Assembly: GCA_000014925.1 (NCBI GenBank)
Contig: CP000474.1
Coordinates: 3,348,001-3,412,000 of the forward strand
Reading direction: 5' to 3'
DNA from: Paenarthrobacter aurescens TC1
Lineage (GTDB): Bacteria; Actinomycetota; Actinomycetes; Actinomycetales; Micrococcaceae
DNA length: 64,000 nt
Part shown: piece by piece, positions 33,916-42,820 of the stretch
How the letters are laid out: every line of letters starts with the position of its first letter
Position numbering within the stretch: position 1 is the stretch's first letter
The notes under the pieces: model-generated
What the model saw: only the letters and a program-made list of their open reading frames with translations
Database searches by the model: none
What the model was told of the DNA's origin: nothing
Program-made: the position numbers and the translations under genes

Positions 33916-34782
33916 TTACGACGGCGGTCGGCCGGCTATGTATCGGAACGGGCCGAAACGGCCGGTCTCCCGGTTGCGCAGAACCACCAGGACTTCGCCC
34001 ACCATCCGCTGAGGGTGATGCACTACGTCTGCATAGTAGTAGTGCAGGGTCATGAGTCCGCCGAGGATGCCTGCGTTGTTCCGGTATTGGTCCTTCTTGA
34101 CCTGTTTCCCCTCCAGGTGGGTGCCGCCGTCGAGTTCTACAATCAGGCAGTCTTCGATCAGACAGTCCACTTCTCCCACACCTGGTACGTCCACATGCAT
34201 ACGGACTCTGAGACCTGCCCGGGTGAAGTGTGTATGGGCCAACACCTCCAAGAGGGAGTCGGCACGAGGGAGAACCCAACCCACGATCTCGCGGACCTTG
34301 CCATTCCGGTTGCCGGGAAGCTTCGATCTCAGGAAATCCGTAGACAGGAGTGCTTGGCTAACTGCGCTCTGCACCATGACCAGTGCTTCAAGTTCCGGTA
34401 GGCACCTGAGGGAGTGGATCAGGACATCGGCTACCCCTGCAACTGGTAGATACGAGTGTGCCGGGTGCAGGCAGGCTCCGTGGTGGACTACACCACGTCT
34501 CGCTTGGCCCGTACTGCAGCTCAAATGGAGAGAGCCGGGGTCGCCAAGGGTCCAAAGCCGATAGAAGCGAGCTGCTGAAACGCAGGTAAGTAGGCCATCG
34601 GCTCGAAAGGCGGCAACGACGTCGGGGTCCGCTCTTCTTGACGTGTAGACGCCACGATGAAGGCGGGTCACTCGGCCGTCCCTGACTGCATTCGTGAGCA
34701 TGCGGCGAGTAAAGCCTGCAGTCAGCAGGGTCCGTGTGGTCGCTGCTCCGCGCCGGCTATGGAGGAAGTTCTCGATGTTCAT
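33916..34782 (-). CDS. AbiEi-like N-terminus with DUF559-type endonuclease-like C-terminus
   Basis: The 288-residue protein begins with a winged-helix part resembling AbiEi/type IV antitoxins (TTRTLLTAGFTRRMLTNAVR, then GRVTRLHRGVYTS). The C-terminal part resembles the Vsr-like PD-(D/E)XK fold of DUF559 (SLLEVLAHTHFTRAGL, VGEVDCLIEDCLIVELDGG, HLEGKQVKKDQYRNNAGILG, with E, D and ExD positions). This two-part protein is common and single in actinobacteria; a nuclease or regulator role is assumed, not shown. No AbiEii partner is adjacent. Confidence 0.72.
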   Translation of the reverse strand: MNIENFLHSRRGAATTRTLLTAGFTRRMLTNAVRDGRVTRLHRGVYTSRRADPDVVAAFRADGLLTCVSAARFYRLWTLGDPGSLHLSCSTGQARRGVVHHGACLHPAHSYLPVAGVADVLIHSLRCLPELEALVMVQSAVSQALLSTDFLRSKLPGNRNGKVREIVGWVLPRADSLLEVLAHTHFTRAGLRVRMHVDVPGVGEVDCLIEDCLIVELDGGTHLEGKQVKKDQYRNNAGILGGLMTLHYYYADVVHHPQRMVGEVLVVLRNRETGRFGPFRYIAGRPPS

Positions 34783-34988
34783 AAGGCCATGCTGACTTCG
34801 GCGGAGAGCCTGCAGTTGTTGAGAAGTTCCTTATGTGGACAACTCCCGCGGGCCGCCACCACCTACTTTGAGGTCTTGAATGCAGCGACACACCCTGCGG
34901 CAGGCGTGTCCCGGGCTTCCCAAAGTCTGAGTAGGTGATGGAGGACCAACGCCGTCCTGTAAATCACGCTGCATGAACGAAAAAACCA

Positions 34989-35145
34989 TTGACGTGGAAA
35001 GTTGCATATATGACAGGATTGTCATAAGCTTTTCATGGATCCACTAAATGCCTCCGGTGGGTCTGATGCGAACGGAGATTGTGGTCCCGGTTCGGTGCAG
35101 CGTATGACTCGTAACGTTGCAACGAACCGGGGCCATTCCTTTTTT
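34989..35145 (+). ncRNA. Candidate small RNA or orphan leader
   Basis: TTGACG (34989-34994) could be a -35 box and CAGGAT (35014-35019) a poor -10. The inverted repeat ATGACAGGATTGTCAT overlaps this area as an operator-like site. Some 70 bases later a terminator follows: CCCGGTTCG at 35086 pairs with CGAACCGGG ending at 35131, with inner TGCA/TGCA pairing, then CCTTTTTT. No gene upstream on this strand needs the terminator, hence the idea of a short transcript. Confidence 0.4.
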
Positions 35146-35285
35146 AAACCAGGGTGGCGCCGAAACGGCTGTGCGGCCACCACCCACTTTGGAGCCAAGA
35201 AAGCCGGACACGCCGTAAAACGAGGGCCATGCAGTCCCCATTCCACCCAAAGTAGGTAGCTGCGGTACACGGGCAGCCAACAAAA

Positions 35286-35318
35286 CAGGCGCCCAGCCCC
35301 TCAAGGGCCGGACGCCTG
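35286..35318 (-). terminator. Terminator after polyprenyl synthase
   Basis: On the minus strand CAGGCGTCCGGCCC and GGGGCTGGGCGCCTG pair, and TTTTGTT follows, giving a good Rho-independent terminator 20 bases past the stop codon. Confidence 0.8.
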
Positions 35319-35337
35319 CGGCAAAGCAAACAGAAAA

Positions 35338-36441
35338 CTAGCTGCTGCGGTCTACCACCGCGTGGGCGAAGTTGGTCAGGGACGCCTTCACAACGCCCTC
35401 GGGCAGCGGCTCCAGAGCCGCAACGGCCTCGGCGGACCACTGGCGGGCGATCTTCCACGATTCCTCGGTGACGGGGTGTTCGCGCAGACCGGCAACAACT
35501 TCAGCCAGGGCCTCGTCGGAGCTCAAGTCGCCGTCAACGAGTTCCAGCAAAGCAATCGCGGAGGCATCCCCTGCAGCAGCATCGCGGCGGAGTAGCAGGA
35601 CAGGCAGCGTAGGAACACCTTCGCGGAGGTCGGTGCCCGGGGACTTGCCGGATTTGACCTTGACGCCGGTCACATCGATGACGTCGTCGGCAAGCTGGAA
35701 CGCCACGCCAACCTTCTCGCCGTATTCCACCAGCAGGTCCTCGTAGGACTCGTCGGCGCCGGCGAAGATCGCACCCAGCTGGCCGGAAGCTGCCACCAGG
35801 GAGCCGGTCTTGTCAGCAATGACGGACAGGTAGTGCTCTACGGGATCTTCGTCTTCGCGCGGGCCCACAGTTTCGTGGAGTTGGCCAAGGCACAAGCGTT
35901 CAAACGTCCGGGCCTGGATACCGAGTGCACGGGAGCCGAGCTCGGACACCAGGATGGAGGCGCGGGCAAAGATGAGGTCGCCGGTAAGGATGGCCACCGA
36001 GTTGCCCCATACTTCGTGGGCAGTGGGAGCGCCGCGGCGGAACGGAGCGGAGTCCATCACATCGTCGTGGTACAGCGTGGCAAGGTGTGTCAGTTCCACT
36101 ACAACAGCGGCCTGAACAACTTCGGGGCGTGAAGCATCACCAAGGTGGGCGCACAGCAGGGTGAGCAGCGGACGGATGCGCTTACCACCGGCTTCCACCA
36201 GGTGGCGCGACGTCGCGTCAGCCAGGGGGTCCGAGTTGGAGATGGCTTCGCGGAGCTTCTTTTCCACCCGGGCAAGGTTGGTGGTGATGGCAGGGCCGAG
36301 CTCGGCATCACCGGCAATGGCGGCAAAACCGGCGGGCAGCTGGAGCCCCGTTGCGATCGCAGTGGTGTTGGGAGCAGGCTCAACAGTCTGCGGCAAGCCG
36401 TGTCCGGCATGCGTCCAGCTGTGTTCGGCAGAGTTCGTCAC
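35338..36441 (-). CDS. Polyprenyl diphosphate synthase (menaquinone side chain)
   Basis: The 367-residue prenyltransferase builds a long all-trans isoprenoid diphosphate. The first Asp-rich motif is in LATLYHDDVMD (about 122-132) and the second in FQLADDVIDVTG; GGKRIRPLLTLL and KTGSLVAASGQLGAIFAG are also typical. Start is GTG 36441. It is the last gene of menG-menJ-synthase on the minus strand, with a 9-base gap after menJ, so the tail most likely belongs to menaquinone. GrcC-type synthases in mycobacteria have the same neighbours. Confidence 0.92.
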   Translation of the reverse strand: MTNSAEHSWTHAGHGLPQTVEPAPNTTAIATGLQLPAGFAAIAGDAELGPAITTNLARVEKKLREAISNSDPLADATSRHLVEAGGKRIRPLLTLLCAHLGDASRPEVVQAAVVVELTHLATLYHDDVMDSAPFRRGAPTAHEVWGNSVAILTGDLIFARASILVSELGSRALGIQARTFERLCLGQLHETVGPREDEDPVEHYLSVIADKTGSLVAASGQLGAIFAGADESYEDLLVEYGEKVGVAFQLADDVIDVTGVKVKSGKSPGTDLREGVPTLPVLLLRRDAAAGDASAIALLELVDGDLSSDEALAEVVAGLREHPVTEESWKIARQWSAEAVAALEPLPEGVVKASLTNFAHAVVDRSS

Positions 36442-36450
36442 GGGTTAACC

Positions 36451-37794
36451 CTAACTAGTTGTTGCGGAAACCGCGGAGTCGGTGCCTACCGGCGTAAGGG
36501 CGCTGGCAGGGGAAGTGTTGGAGGTGGCCGGAACCAGCATCTCGAGGACCCGGATCACGCGGTCTTCGAAGCCTTTCGCGGACGGATCCGTGAGGTTCGC
36601 GAGCATTCGAACCACAAAACGCATCAGGACAGGGATGGGCATACCCGTGCGCAGCGCCAGTTTCATCACGGCGGGCTTCCCAATCAAGGAAGCGAATAGA
36701 CGGCCAAGCGTGAAGTGCGATCCCCACTGGTCCCGAACATAGTCCGCGTACCGCGAAAGGTGGGCATCGGCGTCGTGCGTGGACCAACCGGCGGAAGCCG
36801 AGCGCGACGAAGCGTCAATCAGGAACTCGGCCGCGAACCGGGCCGATTCCATAGCGTAGGAAATGCCCTCGCCGTTGAACGGGGACACCATGCCGCCGGC
36901 GTCGCCCAGCAGGAGCAGTCCGGGCGAGTAGTGCGGCGTGCGGTTGAAGCCCATGGGCAGCGCGGCGCCGCGGATCTCCCCCACCTGGTTTTCCGGCGTG
37001 AATCCCCACTCGGCAGGCATGCCGGCGGTCCATTCGCGCAGGACCTGCTTGTAGTCGAGCTTGCCGAACTCCTTGGACGAGTTCAGGATGCCCAGGCCAA
37101 CATTGGACGTGCCGTCACCGACGCCGAACACCCACCCGTATCCGGGCAGCGGCTTACCGGACTTGCCGGGAAGTTCCAGCCAGCCTTCCATCCAGTCGTC
37201 GTCGTGACGCGGCGACGTGAAGTAAGTACGGACGGCGACGCCCAACGGACGGTCGTCGCGCTTGTGCATGCCCAGCGACACAGCGGTTCGCGTCGAATTG
37301 CCGTCCGCAGCGAGCACGACGTCGGCGTGGAAGTCGCGCGTTTCGCCCGTCTTTCGCCCGGACTCGTCCAGGACGGAAGCCCGGGCGCCAATGACGCGGC
37401 CGTCGTCCGCAGTCAACGCGGAGGTGACACTGTGGCGTTCAAGCACGACGGCGCCCGCGGACTGGGCGTGACGGGCCAGATCCTCGTCGAAACCGAGGCG
37501 GGTCCGGATCAGTCCGTACGTGGGAAAGTCGGCTACCTCGGGCCAGGGCAGCTCGATGGTGCGACCACCGGCAATGAGGCGAAGGCCCTTGTTGCGCCTC
37601 CACCCTTCCGAAACAGCGTGGGGCAGTCCGAGCTTCTGAATTTCGCGGACAGCGCGCGGAGTAAGCCCATCGCCACAGACTTTTTCACGGGGAAAAGAGG
37701 TCTTTTCCAGCACCGTGACATCGACGCCCGCTTGGGCGAGGTAATACGCGGCGGTGGACCCTGCCGGGCCCGCGCCAACAATCAGTACTTTCAC
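36451..37794 (-). CDS. menJ: Geranylgeranyl reductase-family FAD enzyme, MenJ-like
   Basis: The 447-residue flavoprotein begins VLIVGAGPAGSTAAYYLAQ (FAD Rossmann) and EKTSFPREKVCGDGLTPRAV, the hallmark of the geranylgeranyl reductase family; the C-terminal FAD contact is LLLGDAGGMVSPFNGEGISY. Start is GTG 37794. Between menG and the polyprenyl synthase it matches mycobacterial MenJ, which saturates one isoprene unit of menaquinone. The count of saturated units here is unknown. Confidence 0.87.
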   Translation of the reverse strand: MKVLIVGAGPAGSTAAYYLAQAGVDVTVLEKTSFPREKVCGDGLTPRAVREIQKLGLPHAVSEGWRRNKGLRLIAGGRTIELPWPEVADFPTYGLIRTRLGFDEDLARHAQSAGAVVLERHSVTSALTADDGRVIGARASVLDESGRKTGETRDFHADVVLAADGNSTRTAVSLGMHKRDDRPLGVAVRTYFTSPRHDDDWMEGWLELPGKSGKPLPGYGWVFGVGDGTSNVGLGILNSSKEFGKLDYKQVLREWTAGMPAEWGFTPENQVGEIRGAALPMGFNRTPHYSPGLLLLGDAGGMVSPFNGEGISYAMESARFAAEFLIDASSRSASAGWSTHDADAHLSRYADYVRDQWGSHFTLGRLFASLIGKPAVMKLALRTGMPIPVLMRFVVRMLANLTDPSAKGFEDRVIRVLEMLVPATSNTSPASALTPVGTDSAVSATTS

Positions 37795-37823
37795 GTCGTC
37801 CTAAATAAGCAGGCAGTACGAGG

Positions 37824-38585
37824 TCAGCCGGCCTGGTGGCGCGGCTTGATCTGGCGGCGAAGCTTTGCCACTGGAACACTTTCGCGGTGCTCGTCGGGCT
37901 TCTGCGCACGGTGCACGGCAACGATGCCGCCACTGAGATTGCGGTAAGTGATGTCCGTCCAGCCGGCATCGCTGAGCCACTGGGCCAGGTGGTCCTGGTC
38001 CGGCCAGGCGCGGATGGACTCGGCAAGGTACACGTAGGCGTCCGGGTTGGAGGACACCTTGGTGGCGATGGCGGGGAGGGCGCGCATCAGGTACTCGGTG
38101 TAGAGGTTGCGCCACAGGGGAACCACGGGGTGCGAGAACTCGGCAATGACCAGGCGGCCGCCGGGCTTGGTGACGCGCAGCATTTCCTCAAGGGCCTTGC
38201 GGGGTTCCACCACGTTGCGGAGGCCGAAGGAAATGGTGGAAGCGTCGAAGCTGTTGTCAGCGAACGGCAGGTTGGTTGCGTCACCGGCAATGAAGTCGAT
38301 GTCCGGGCGGCGGCGCTTGCCCACCTTGAGCATGCCCAGGGAGAAGTCGCAGGCCACTACGTCCACGCCCGCGTCGGCGTAGGGTTCGCTGGAAGTTCCC
38401 GTTCCGGCGGCGAGGTCCAGGACCTTCTGGCCTACCTTCACATCCATGGCATCAACTACGATCCGGCGCCAACGCCGCGTCTGCCCCATGGACAGGACAT
38501 CATTGACGACATCGTATTTTGGGGCGACATCATCAAACATCGTCGCAACTTCGTCCGGACGCTTTTCCAAGGATGCTCGGTTCAC
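37824..38585 (-). CDS. menG: Demethylmenaquinone methyltransferase
   Basis: The 253-residue SAM-dependent enzyme (UbiE/MenG) methylates the ring in the last step of menaquinone synthesis. Motifs: [20 protein letters not shown] (16-35), [19 protein letters not shown] for SAM binding, [19 protein letters not shown] and [20 protein letters not shown]. Start is GTG 38585. It leads the menG-menJ-synthase transcript and is divergent from menF. Confidence 0.93.
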   Translation of the reverse strand: MNRASLEKRPDEVATMFDDVAPKYDVVNDVLSMGQTRRWRRIVVDAMDVKVGQKVLDLAAGTGTSSEPYADAGVDVVACDFSLGMLKVGKRRRPDIDFIAGDATNLPFADNSFDASTISFGLRNVVEPRKALEEMLRVTKPGGRLVIAEFSHPVVPLWRNLYTEYLMRALPAIATKVSSNPDAYVYLAESIRAWPDQDHLAQWLSDAGWTDITYRNLSGGIVAVHRAQKPDEHRESVPVAKLRRQIKPRHQAG

Positions 38586-38607
38586 CCTGTAATTGTCTCA
38601 GACATTC

Positions 38608-38638
38608 AGCCGACTTTGCTGCGCTGTAGAAGTCGGCT
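38608..38638. promoter_or_regulatory. Inverted repeat between menG and menF
   Basis: AGCCGACTT (38608-38616) and AAGTCGGCT (38630-38638) are exact reverse complements 13 bases apart, in the 91-base divergent gap. A shared operator or a hairpin in the menF leader are both possible. Confidence 0.5.
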
Positions 38639-38676
38639 CAGATTCTGGCTGCGCGCGGGAGTACTGTTGTTCCATC

Positions 38677-40032
38677 ATGACGAGCACGCTCCGTACCTTG
38701 ACAGTCCCCCTCGATGTCGAATCATCCTCCGGGGGGCTGCCGTCGTTTCTGGTGCGGGACGACGTCCTCTGCTGGTCCCGCCGCGAGGCCGGCCTGGTGG
38801 GCTATGGCGAACTGACCCGCTTCAACACCACAGGCCCCGAACGATTCCTTGAAGCCGACATTTGGTGGCGGCACCTCATTCTTGAGGCGGAAATCACGGA
38901 TCATGTGGATGTTCCAGGCACTGGTCCGGTGGCTTTCGGCTCGTTCGCCTTCTCCAAAACCTCCCCCCACGTTTCCCGCCTGATCCTCCCCGAGCTTGTG
39001 GTTGGCATCCGCGACGGCCGCGCCTGGGCCACCCAGCTAACGTTCGACGACGGCCCCCTCACCGAGGCAAGCGTTCTCGCCTCGGTGGACCGCTGGCTGA
39101 CCGAGCCCGAGCCTAACGGCGACGGTTCAGCGAGCGGAGGGCCCGACGTCGGACTCTCACCGGACGCTATTGCGGCGGACGGTTCCGCCGGTCACCTCAG
39201 CCGTGGCTCCTTGAGTGAGGCCGCTTGGATGCAGGCCGTGTCCAACGGTGTGGAGGAAATCCGCGCCGGGAAGCTGGAGAAGCTCGTGTTGGCGCGGGAC
39301 GTCGTGGCCAACCTTCCCGAGGGCGTCAACGCCGCGGAGGTGCTTCGTCAGCTCGCCGCAAGGTACCGCGAATGCTGGACCTACGGCGTCGACGGACTGG
39401 TGGGTGCCACACCGGAAATGCTGATTCAGGTGGAGGGGCGCACCGCACAAGCGCGTGTGTTGGCAGGAACCTTGGATCGCCGTGATGCGGACGGTATGGA
39501 CGGCTCCCCCATGGAATATGCGGAACGAGTCCTGGCCGGTTCGGAGAAGCAGCGGCACGAACATGAGATCGCCATTGATTCTCTGACGCGGCAACTGGCT
39601 CCTTTCTCCGAAGCGATGAATTCCCATAGCGAGCCCTTCATCCTTGAGCTGCCCAATGTGTGGCATCTGGCCTCCGATGTGAAGGCTGAGCTCGCGGACA
39701 TCGAGGGTCACGTGCCCACGTGCCTGGCCTTGATCAATGCTTTGCATCCCACCGCGGCGGTCTGCGGAACGCCCACCTTGGTGGCCGGGGCTTTGATCCG
39801 CAAACTGGAACATCTGGATCGCGGACCCTACGCCGGGCCAGTCGGCTGGCTCGATGCTGCGGGGAACGGCGAATGGGGCATCGCACTGCGTGGCGCGGTC
39901 ATCGAAGACGCCAACACGGTGCGCCTGTACGCAGGTTGCGGCATCGTTGAGGGCTCACAGCCCGAGGCGGAATTGGCCGAAACGTGGGCCAAATTCAGGC
40001 CGATGCTTGAAGCGCTGGGCATCAAGCGCTGA
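38677..40032 (+). CDS. menF: Isochorismate synthase
   Basis: The 451-residue chorismate-utilising enzyme makes isochorismate, the first step to menaquinone. Motifs: KLEKLVLARDVV, GLVGATPEMLIQVEG, ARVLAGTLDRR, KQRHEHEIAIDSL with conserved Glu, LPNVWHLASDVKAEL, LHPTAAVCGTP, and PYAGPVGWLDAAGNGEWGIA with the Mg-binding and catalytic region near the end. ATG 38677 is chosen; the frame before it is not conserved. A siderophore-type role (EntC) is possible but the men context argues against it. Confidence 0.91.
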   Translation: MTSTLRTLTVPLDVESSSGGLPSFLVRDDVLCWSRREAGLVGYGELTRFNTTGPERFLEADIWWRHLILEAEITDHVDVPGTGPVAFGSFAFSKTSPHVSRLILPELVVGIRDGRAWATQLTFDDGPLTEASVLASVDRWLTEPEPNGDGSASGGPDVGLSPDAIAADGSAGHLSRGSLSEAAWMQAVSNGVEEIRAGKLEKLVLARDVVANLPEGVNAAEVLRQLAARYRECWTYGVDGLVGATPEMLIQVEGRTAQARVLAGTLDRRDADGMDGSPMEYAERVLAGSEKQRHEHEIAIDSLTRQLAPFSEAMNSHSEPFILELPNVWHLASDVKAELADIEGHVPTCLALINALHPTAAVCGTPTLVAGALIRKLEHLDRGPYAGPVGWLDAAGNGEWGIALRGAVIEDANTVRLYAGCGIVEGSQPEAELAETWAKFRPMLEALGIKR

Positions 40033-40118
40033 ATCTGGGATTCCAGACAGGGCCGCTGCTTGCGGGGTTGATAAGTGGGTAAACTTGTTATCCACTAGTG
40101 AAACTTCGTTTCCTGTGA

Positions 40119-40148
40119 TGCACATCTCACGTTCGGCGCTACACTAAA
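40119..40148 (+). other. Nine-codon mini-ORF resembling the start of the next gene
   Basis: An ATG opens a nine-residue frame (MHISRSALH) ended by TAA, 43 bases before the binding-protein gene. Its first 23 bases match those of that gene (MQISRSVL) in 19 positions. It is a partial duplication of the gene's 5' end or a leader peptide; no typical ribosome site is obvious. Confidence 0.5.
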
Positions 40149-40190
40149 ACCGACTCAGTTCAGCATCCACCGCAACAAAAGGTAAACAAC

Positions 40191-40988
40191 ATGCAGATCT
40201 CCCGTTCGGTTCTGTCCGGCACCAAGATTGCCGCCGTGCTCGCAGCAGGCGCACTGGCCCTGACCGCCTGTGGTGGTTCCTCCACCCCGGCCGCGTCCTC
40301 TGAGTCGGGCCTCAAGCTCATCAACGCCGGCAAGCTCACCGTATGCTCGGACGTTCCCTACGAGCCCTTCGAATTCCAGAAGGACGGCAAGATCGTTGGC
40401 TTCGACATGGACATCGCCGCCGAGCTCGCCAAGGACGTCAAGGCCGAACTCAACGTAGTGGACAGCTCCTTCGAAGCAATCGAGACCGGCACCGCACTGA
40501 CCGGTTGCGACGTCTCCATCTCCTCGATCTCCATCACGGACGTCCGCAAGAACGTCATGGACTTCTCCACCCCGTACTTGGACGACGACCTGACCCTCGT
40601 GGCCACGTCCGCCTCCGGCATCGACAACCTCGATGGCGCAAAGGGCAAGAAGGTTGGCGTCCAGCAGGCCACCACCGGCGCCCAGTACGCCAAGGACAAG
40701 GGAATCGACGCCCAGCAGTTCGAAGACTCCGGCCTCCTGGTCCAGGCCCTCAAGGCTGGCACCATTGACGCCGCCGTCGGCAACCAGTCCGTACTTGGCT
40801 ACGCCATCAAGGACGACTCCAACCTCAAGCGCGTTGAAGACTACGCAACGGGCGAGAAGCTGGGCATCTCCATCAAGAAGGGCAACACCGCCATGGCGGA
40901 TGCCGTGAACGCCACGCTGAAGCGCATCACCGACGACGGCACGCTGAAGAAATTCGAGACCACCTGGTTCGGCGAAGCCACCAAGTAG
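40191..40988 (+). CDS. Polar amino-acid ABC transporter, binding lipoprotein
   Basis: The 265-residue protein has a signal with lipobox (LAAGALALTAC, Cys about 27) and the SBP_bac_3 fold: VCSDVPYEPFEFQKDGKIVG, FDMDIAAELAKDVKAELNVV, ISSISITDVRKNVMDFSTPY and KKVGVQQATTGAQYAKDKG. It binds a polar amino acid outside the membrane for the permease and ATPase encoded next. AAAGG before the ATG is the ribosome site. A stable hairpin separates it from the permease gene. Confidence 0.92.
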   Translation: MQISRSVLSGTKIAAVLAAGALALTACGGSSTPAASSESGLKLINAGKLTVCSDVPYEPFEFQKDGKIVGFDMDIAAELAKDVKAELNVVDSSFEAIETGTALTGCDVSISSISITDVRKNVMDFSTPYLDDDLTLVATSASGIDNLDGAKGKKVGVQQATTGAQYAKDKGIDAQQFEDSGLLVQALKAGTIDAAVGNQSVLGYAIKDDSNLKRVEDYATGEKLGISIKKGNTAMADAVNATLKRITDDGTLKKFETTWFGEATK

Positions 40989-41016
40989 TCCGAGCCCCGG
41001 CTCCTCCAAGATCCAC

Positions 41017-41070
41017 GCAGGCGGGCCCCGAAACGATCTGTTGAAACGGTCCTTTCGGGGCCCCACCTGC
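41017..41070 (+). terminator. Intercistronic hairpin after the binding-protein gene
   Basis: GCAGGCGGGCCCCGAAA pairs with TTTCGGGGCCCCACCTGC with a small bulge. No T-run follows, so it fits transcript stabilisation or partial termination, giving more binding protein than permease. Confidence 0.6.
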
Positions 41071-41092
41071 GCAACATGAATGTGAGAACCCC

Positions 41093-41884
41093 ATGGCAAT
41101 GACTGCACGTCAACGAGCCAAAGTCAGTTTGTACGTCCAGGCCGGAATCTTTGTTGTGGCCGTGGCCGCCGTGATTATTGCCGTGGACTGGAAGACGGTT
41201 GGCACCAGCGTCTTCAACTTCGCCAAGATCGGCCCCATGTTCCCGGATATCTTCCTGGTGGGCCTCAAGAACACCCTTATCTACACTTTCCTGGGCTTTG
41301 TGGTGGGCCTCTCCGGCGGCCTCCTGCTCGCCCTGATGAAGCTTTCCTCCTTCCCGCTGTACCGCTGGCTTGCCACGGGCTACATCGAGTTCTTCCGCGG
41401 CGTTCCGGCACTGCTGGTCTTCATCGCGTTCGGCTACGGTGTTCCCTTGGCCTTCGGAATCCAGTGGGACGTCAACATCATCGTGATGGTTTCACTGGGT
41501 ATGGTTGCCGCCGCTTACATCGCTGAAACCCTGCGCGCCGGCCTCCAGGCCGTGCCCAAGGGCCAGATGGAAGCCGCGCGTTCGCTGGGCATGCCTCACT
41601 GGCGGGCAATGGTGTCAATCGTCATCCCCCAGGCGTTCAAGATCGTTCTTCCCCCACTGACCAACGAGATCATCCTGCTCACCAAGGACTCCTCGCTGAT
41701 CTACGTCCTGGGCCTCACCGCCTCCCAGTACGAGCTCACCAAGTTTGGCCGCGACGGCATCTCCAGCCTCGGCGCAGGCCTCACGCCGCTGCTTGTGGCC
41801 GGTGCCTTCTACCTGGTCATCACCATCCCCTTGAGCCTCCTGGCACGGAAGTTCGAAAGCCGCTCCGCGCGGACCAAGCGATAG
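41093..41884 (+). CDS. Polar amino-acid ABC transporter permease
   Basis: The 263-residue membrane protein has an N-terminal segment (about 13-32), then the HisM-type permease core with [40 protein letters not shown] and the coupling loop [19 protein letters not shown]. The single fused inner-membrane unit probably forms a homodimer. It is 12 bases before the ATPase gene. Confidence 0.92.
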   Translation: MAMTARQRAKVSLYVQAGIFVVAVAAVIIAVDWKTVGTSVFNFAKIGPMFPDIFLVGLKNTLIYTFLGFVVGLSGGLLLALMKLSSFPLYRWLATGYIEFFRGVPALLVFIAFGYGVPLAFGIQWDVNIIVMVSLGMVAAAYIAETLRAGLQAVPKGQMEAARSLGMPHWRAMVSIVIPQAFKIVLPPLTNEIILLTKDSSLIYVLGLTASQYELTKFGRDGISSLGAGLTPLLVAGAFYLVITIPLSLLARKFESRSARTKR

Positions 41885-41895
41885 GCAGGACAGTC

Positions 41896-42690
41896 ATGAA
41901 TAACTCCAATGGGAGCACGGCCACCGTTCGCGCCGCCGGCGTCAATATCAAGGATCTGCGCAAGTCCTACGGCAGCAACGAAGTTCTCAAAGGCATCTCG
42001 CTGACGGTCGAACCGGGCCAGGTTGTTTGCTTGATCGGACCTTCGGGTTCGGGCAAGTCCACCCTCCTGCGCTGCGTCAATCTGCTGGAGCAGCCCAACG
42101 CAGGAACCATCAACGTGGGCAAGTTCGAGGCCACGGACCCCGATGTGGACCTCAACCGGATGCGCCAGAGCGTCGGCATGGTGTTCCAGCACTTCAACCT
42201 TTTCCCGCACCTCAGCGTCCTGGACAACTGCACCATCTCCCAGATGAAGGTGCTCAAGCGGTCCAAGTCAGAGGCCGGGGACGTCGCGCACCGCAACCTG
42301 GAACGCGTCGGCCTGGGCCATTTGGCTGACCGTTACCCGGACCAGCTCTCCGGTGGCCAGCAGCAGCGCGTCGCCATTGCCCGGGCACTGTCCATGGACC
42401 CGCAGCTCATGCTCTTCGATGAGCCGACGTCTGCCCTCGACCCCGAAACCGTGGGCGATGTCCTGGCCGTCATGCGCAAGCTGGCCCAGGAAGGCATGAC
42501 CATGTTGGTGGTCACGCACGAGATGGGCTTCGCCCGCGAAGTTGCTGACCGCGTGGTGTTCATGGACGCCGGCGTTGTGGTGGAAGAAGGGCCTGCGGAG
42601 AACGTCATCAGCGCTCCCACCCAGCCGCGCACCAAGGAATTCCTGCGCCGCGTCCTCGACCCCACGCACATCGACGTGGTGGACGAGTAA
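41896..42690 (+). CDS. Polar amino-acid ABC transporter ATPase
   Basis: The 264-residue protein is a GlnQ/HisP-type ATPase: Walker [22 protein letters not shown]-loop [17 protein letters not shown], signature [20 protein letters not shown], Walker [15 protein letters not shown] and switch [20 protein letters not shown]. It completes the binding protein-permease-ATPase operon and is followed by a strong terminator. Confidence 0.94.
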   Translation: MNNSNGSTATVRAAGVNIKDLRKSYGSNEVLKGISLTVEPGQVVCLIGPSGSGKSTLLRCVNLLEQPNAGTINVGKFEATDPDVDLNRMRQSVGMVFQHFNLFPHLSVLDNCTISQMKVLKRSKSEAGDVAHRNLERVGLGHLADRYPDQLSGGQQQRVAIARALSMDPQLMLFDEPTSALDPETVGDVLAVMRKLAQEGMTMLVVTHEMGFAREVADRVVFMDAGVVVEEGPAENVISAPTQPRTKEFLRRVLDPTHIDVVDE

Positions 42691-42731
42691 CCCTTTGTGG
42701 CACTGGCCGCGCACAGTCGTTAGCGCCACCG

Positions 42732-42775
42732 AAACGGGAGGGTGACACCCATATGGGGGTGTCACCCTCCCGTTT
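42732..42775 (+). terminator. Terminator after amino-acid transporter operon
   Basis: A 19-bp perfect stem (AAACGGGAGGGTGACACCC / GGGTGTCACCCTCCCGTTT) with a 6-base loop is followed by TTGCG. The tandem array begins just after it. Confidence 0.9.
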
Positions 42776-42820
42776 TTGCGTTCGACGCCCTTTCGCGCGC
42801 CCGGCGCACCCTTTCGCGCC

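Larger units (their letters stand above)
34783..35337. other. Long intergenic region
   Basis: No convincing protein gene lies in these 555 bases. Several short frames (34831-35025 and 35022-35270 on minus, 35035-35259 on plus) lack ribosome sites and family features. It holds an inverted repeat ATGACAGGATTGTCAT (35010-35025), a strong plus-strand terminator at 35086-35145 and, at the right, the polyprenyl synthase terminator. Related CCACCTACTTTG-like pieces occur near 34857, 35176 and, inverted, near 35244. Confidence 0.55.

Noticed and set aside
35022..35270. Short open frames in the 34.8-35.3 kb gap
   Set aside because: They overlap each other on both strands, have no ribosome site, and cross the strong plus-strand terminator.
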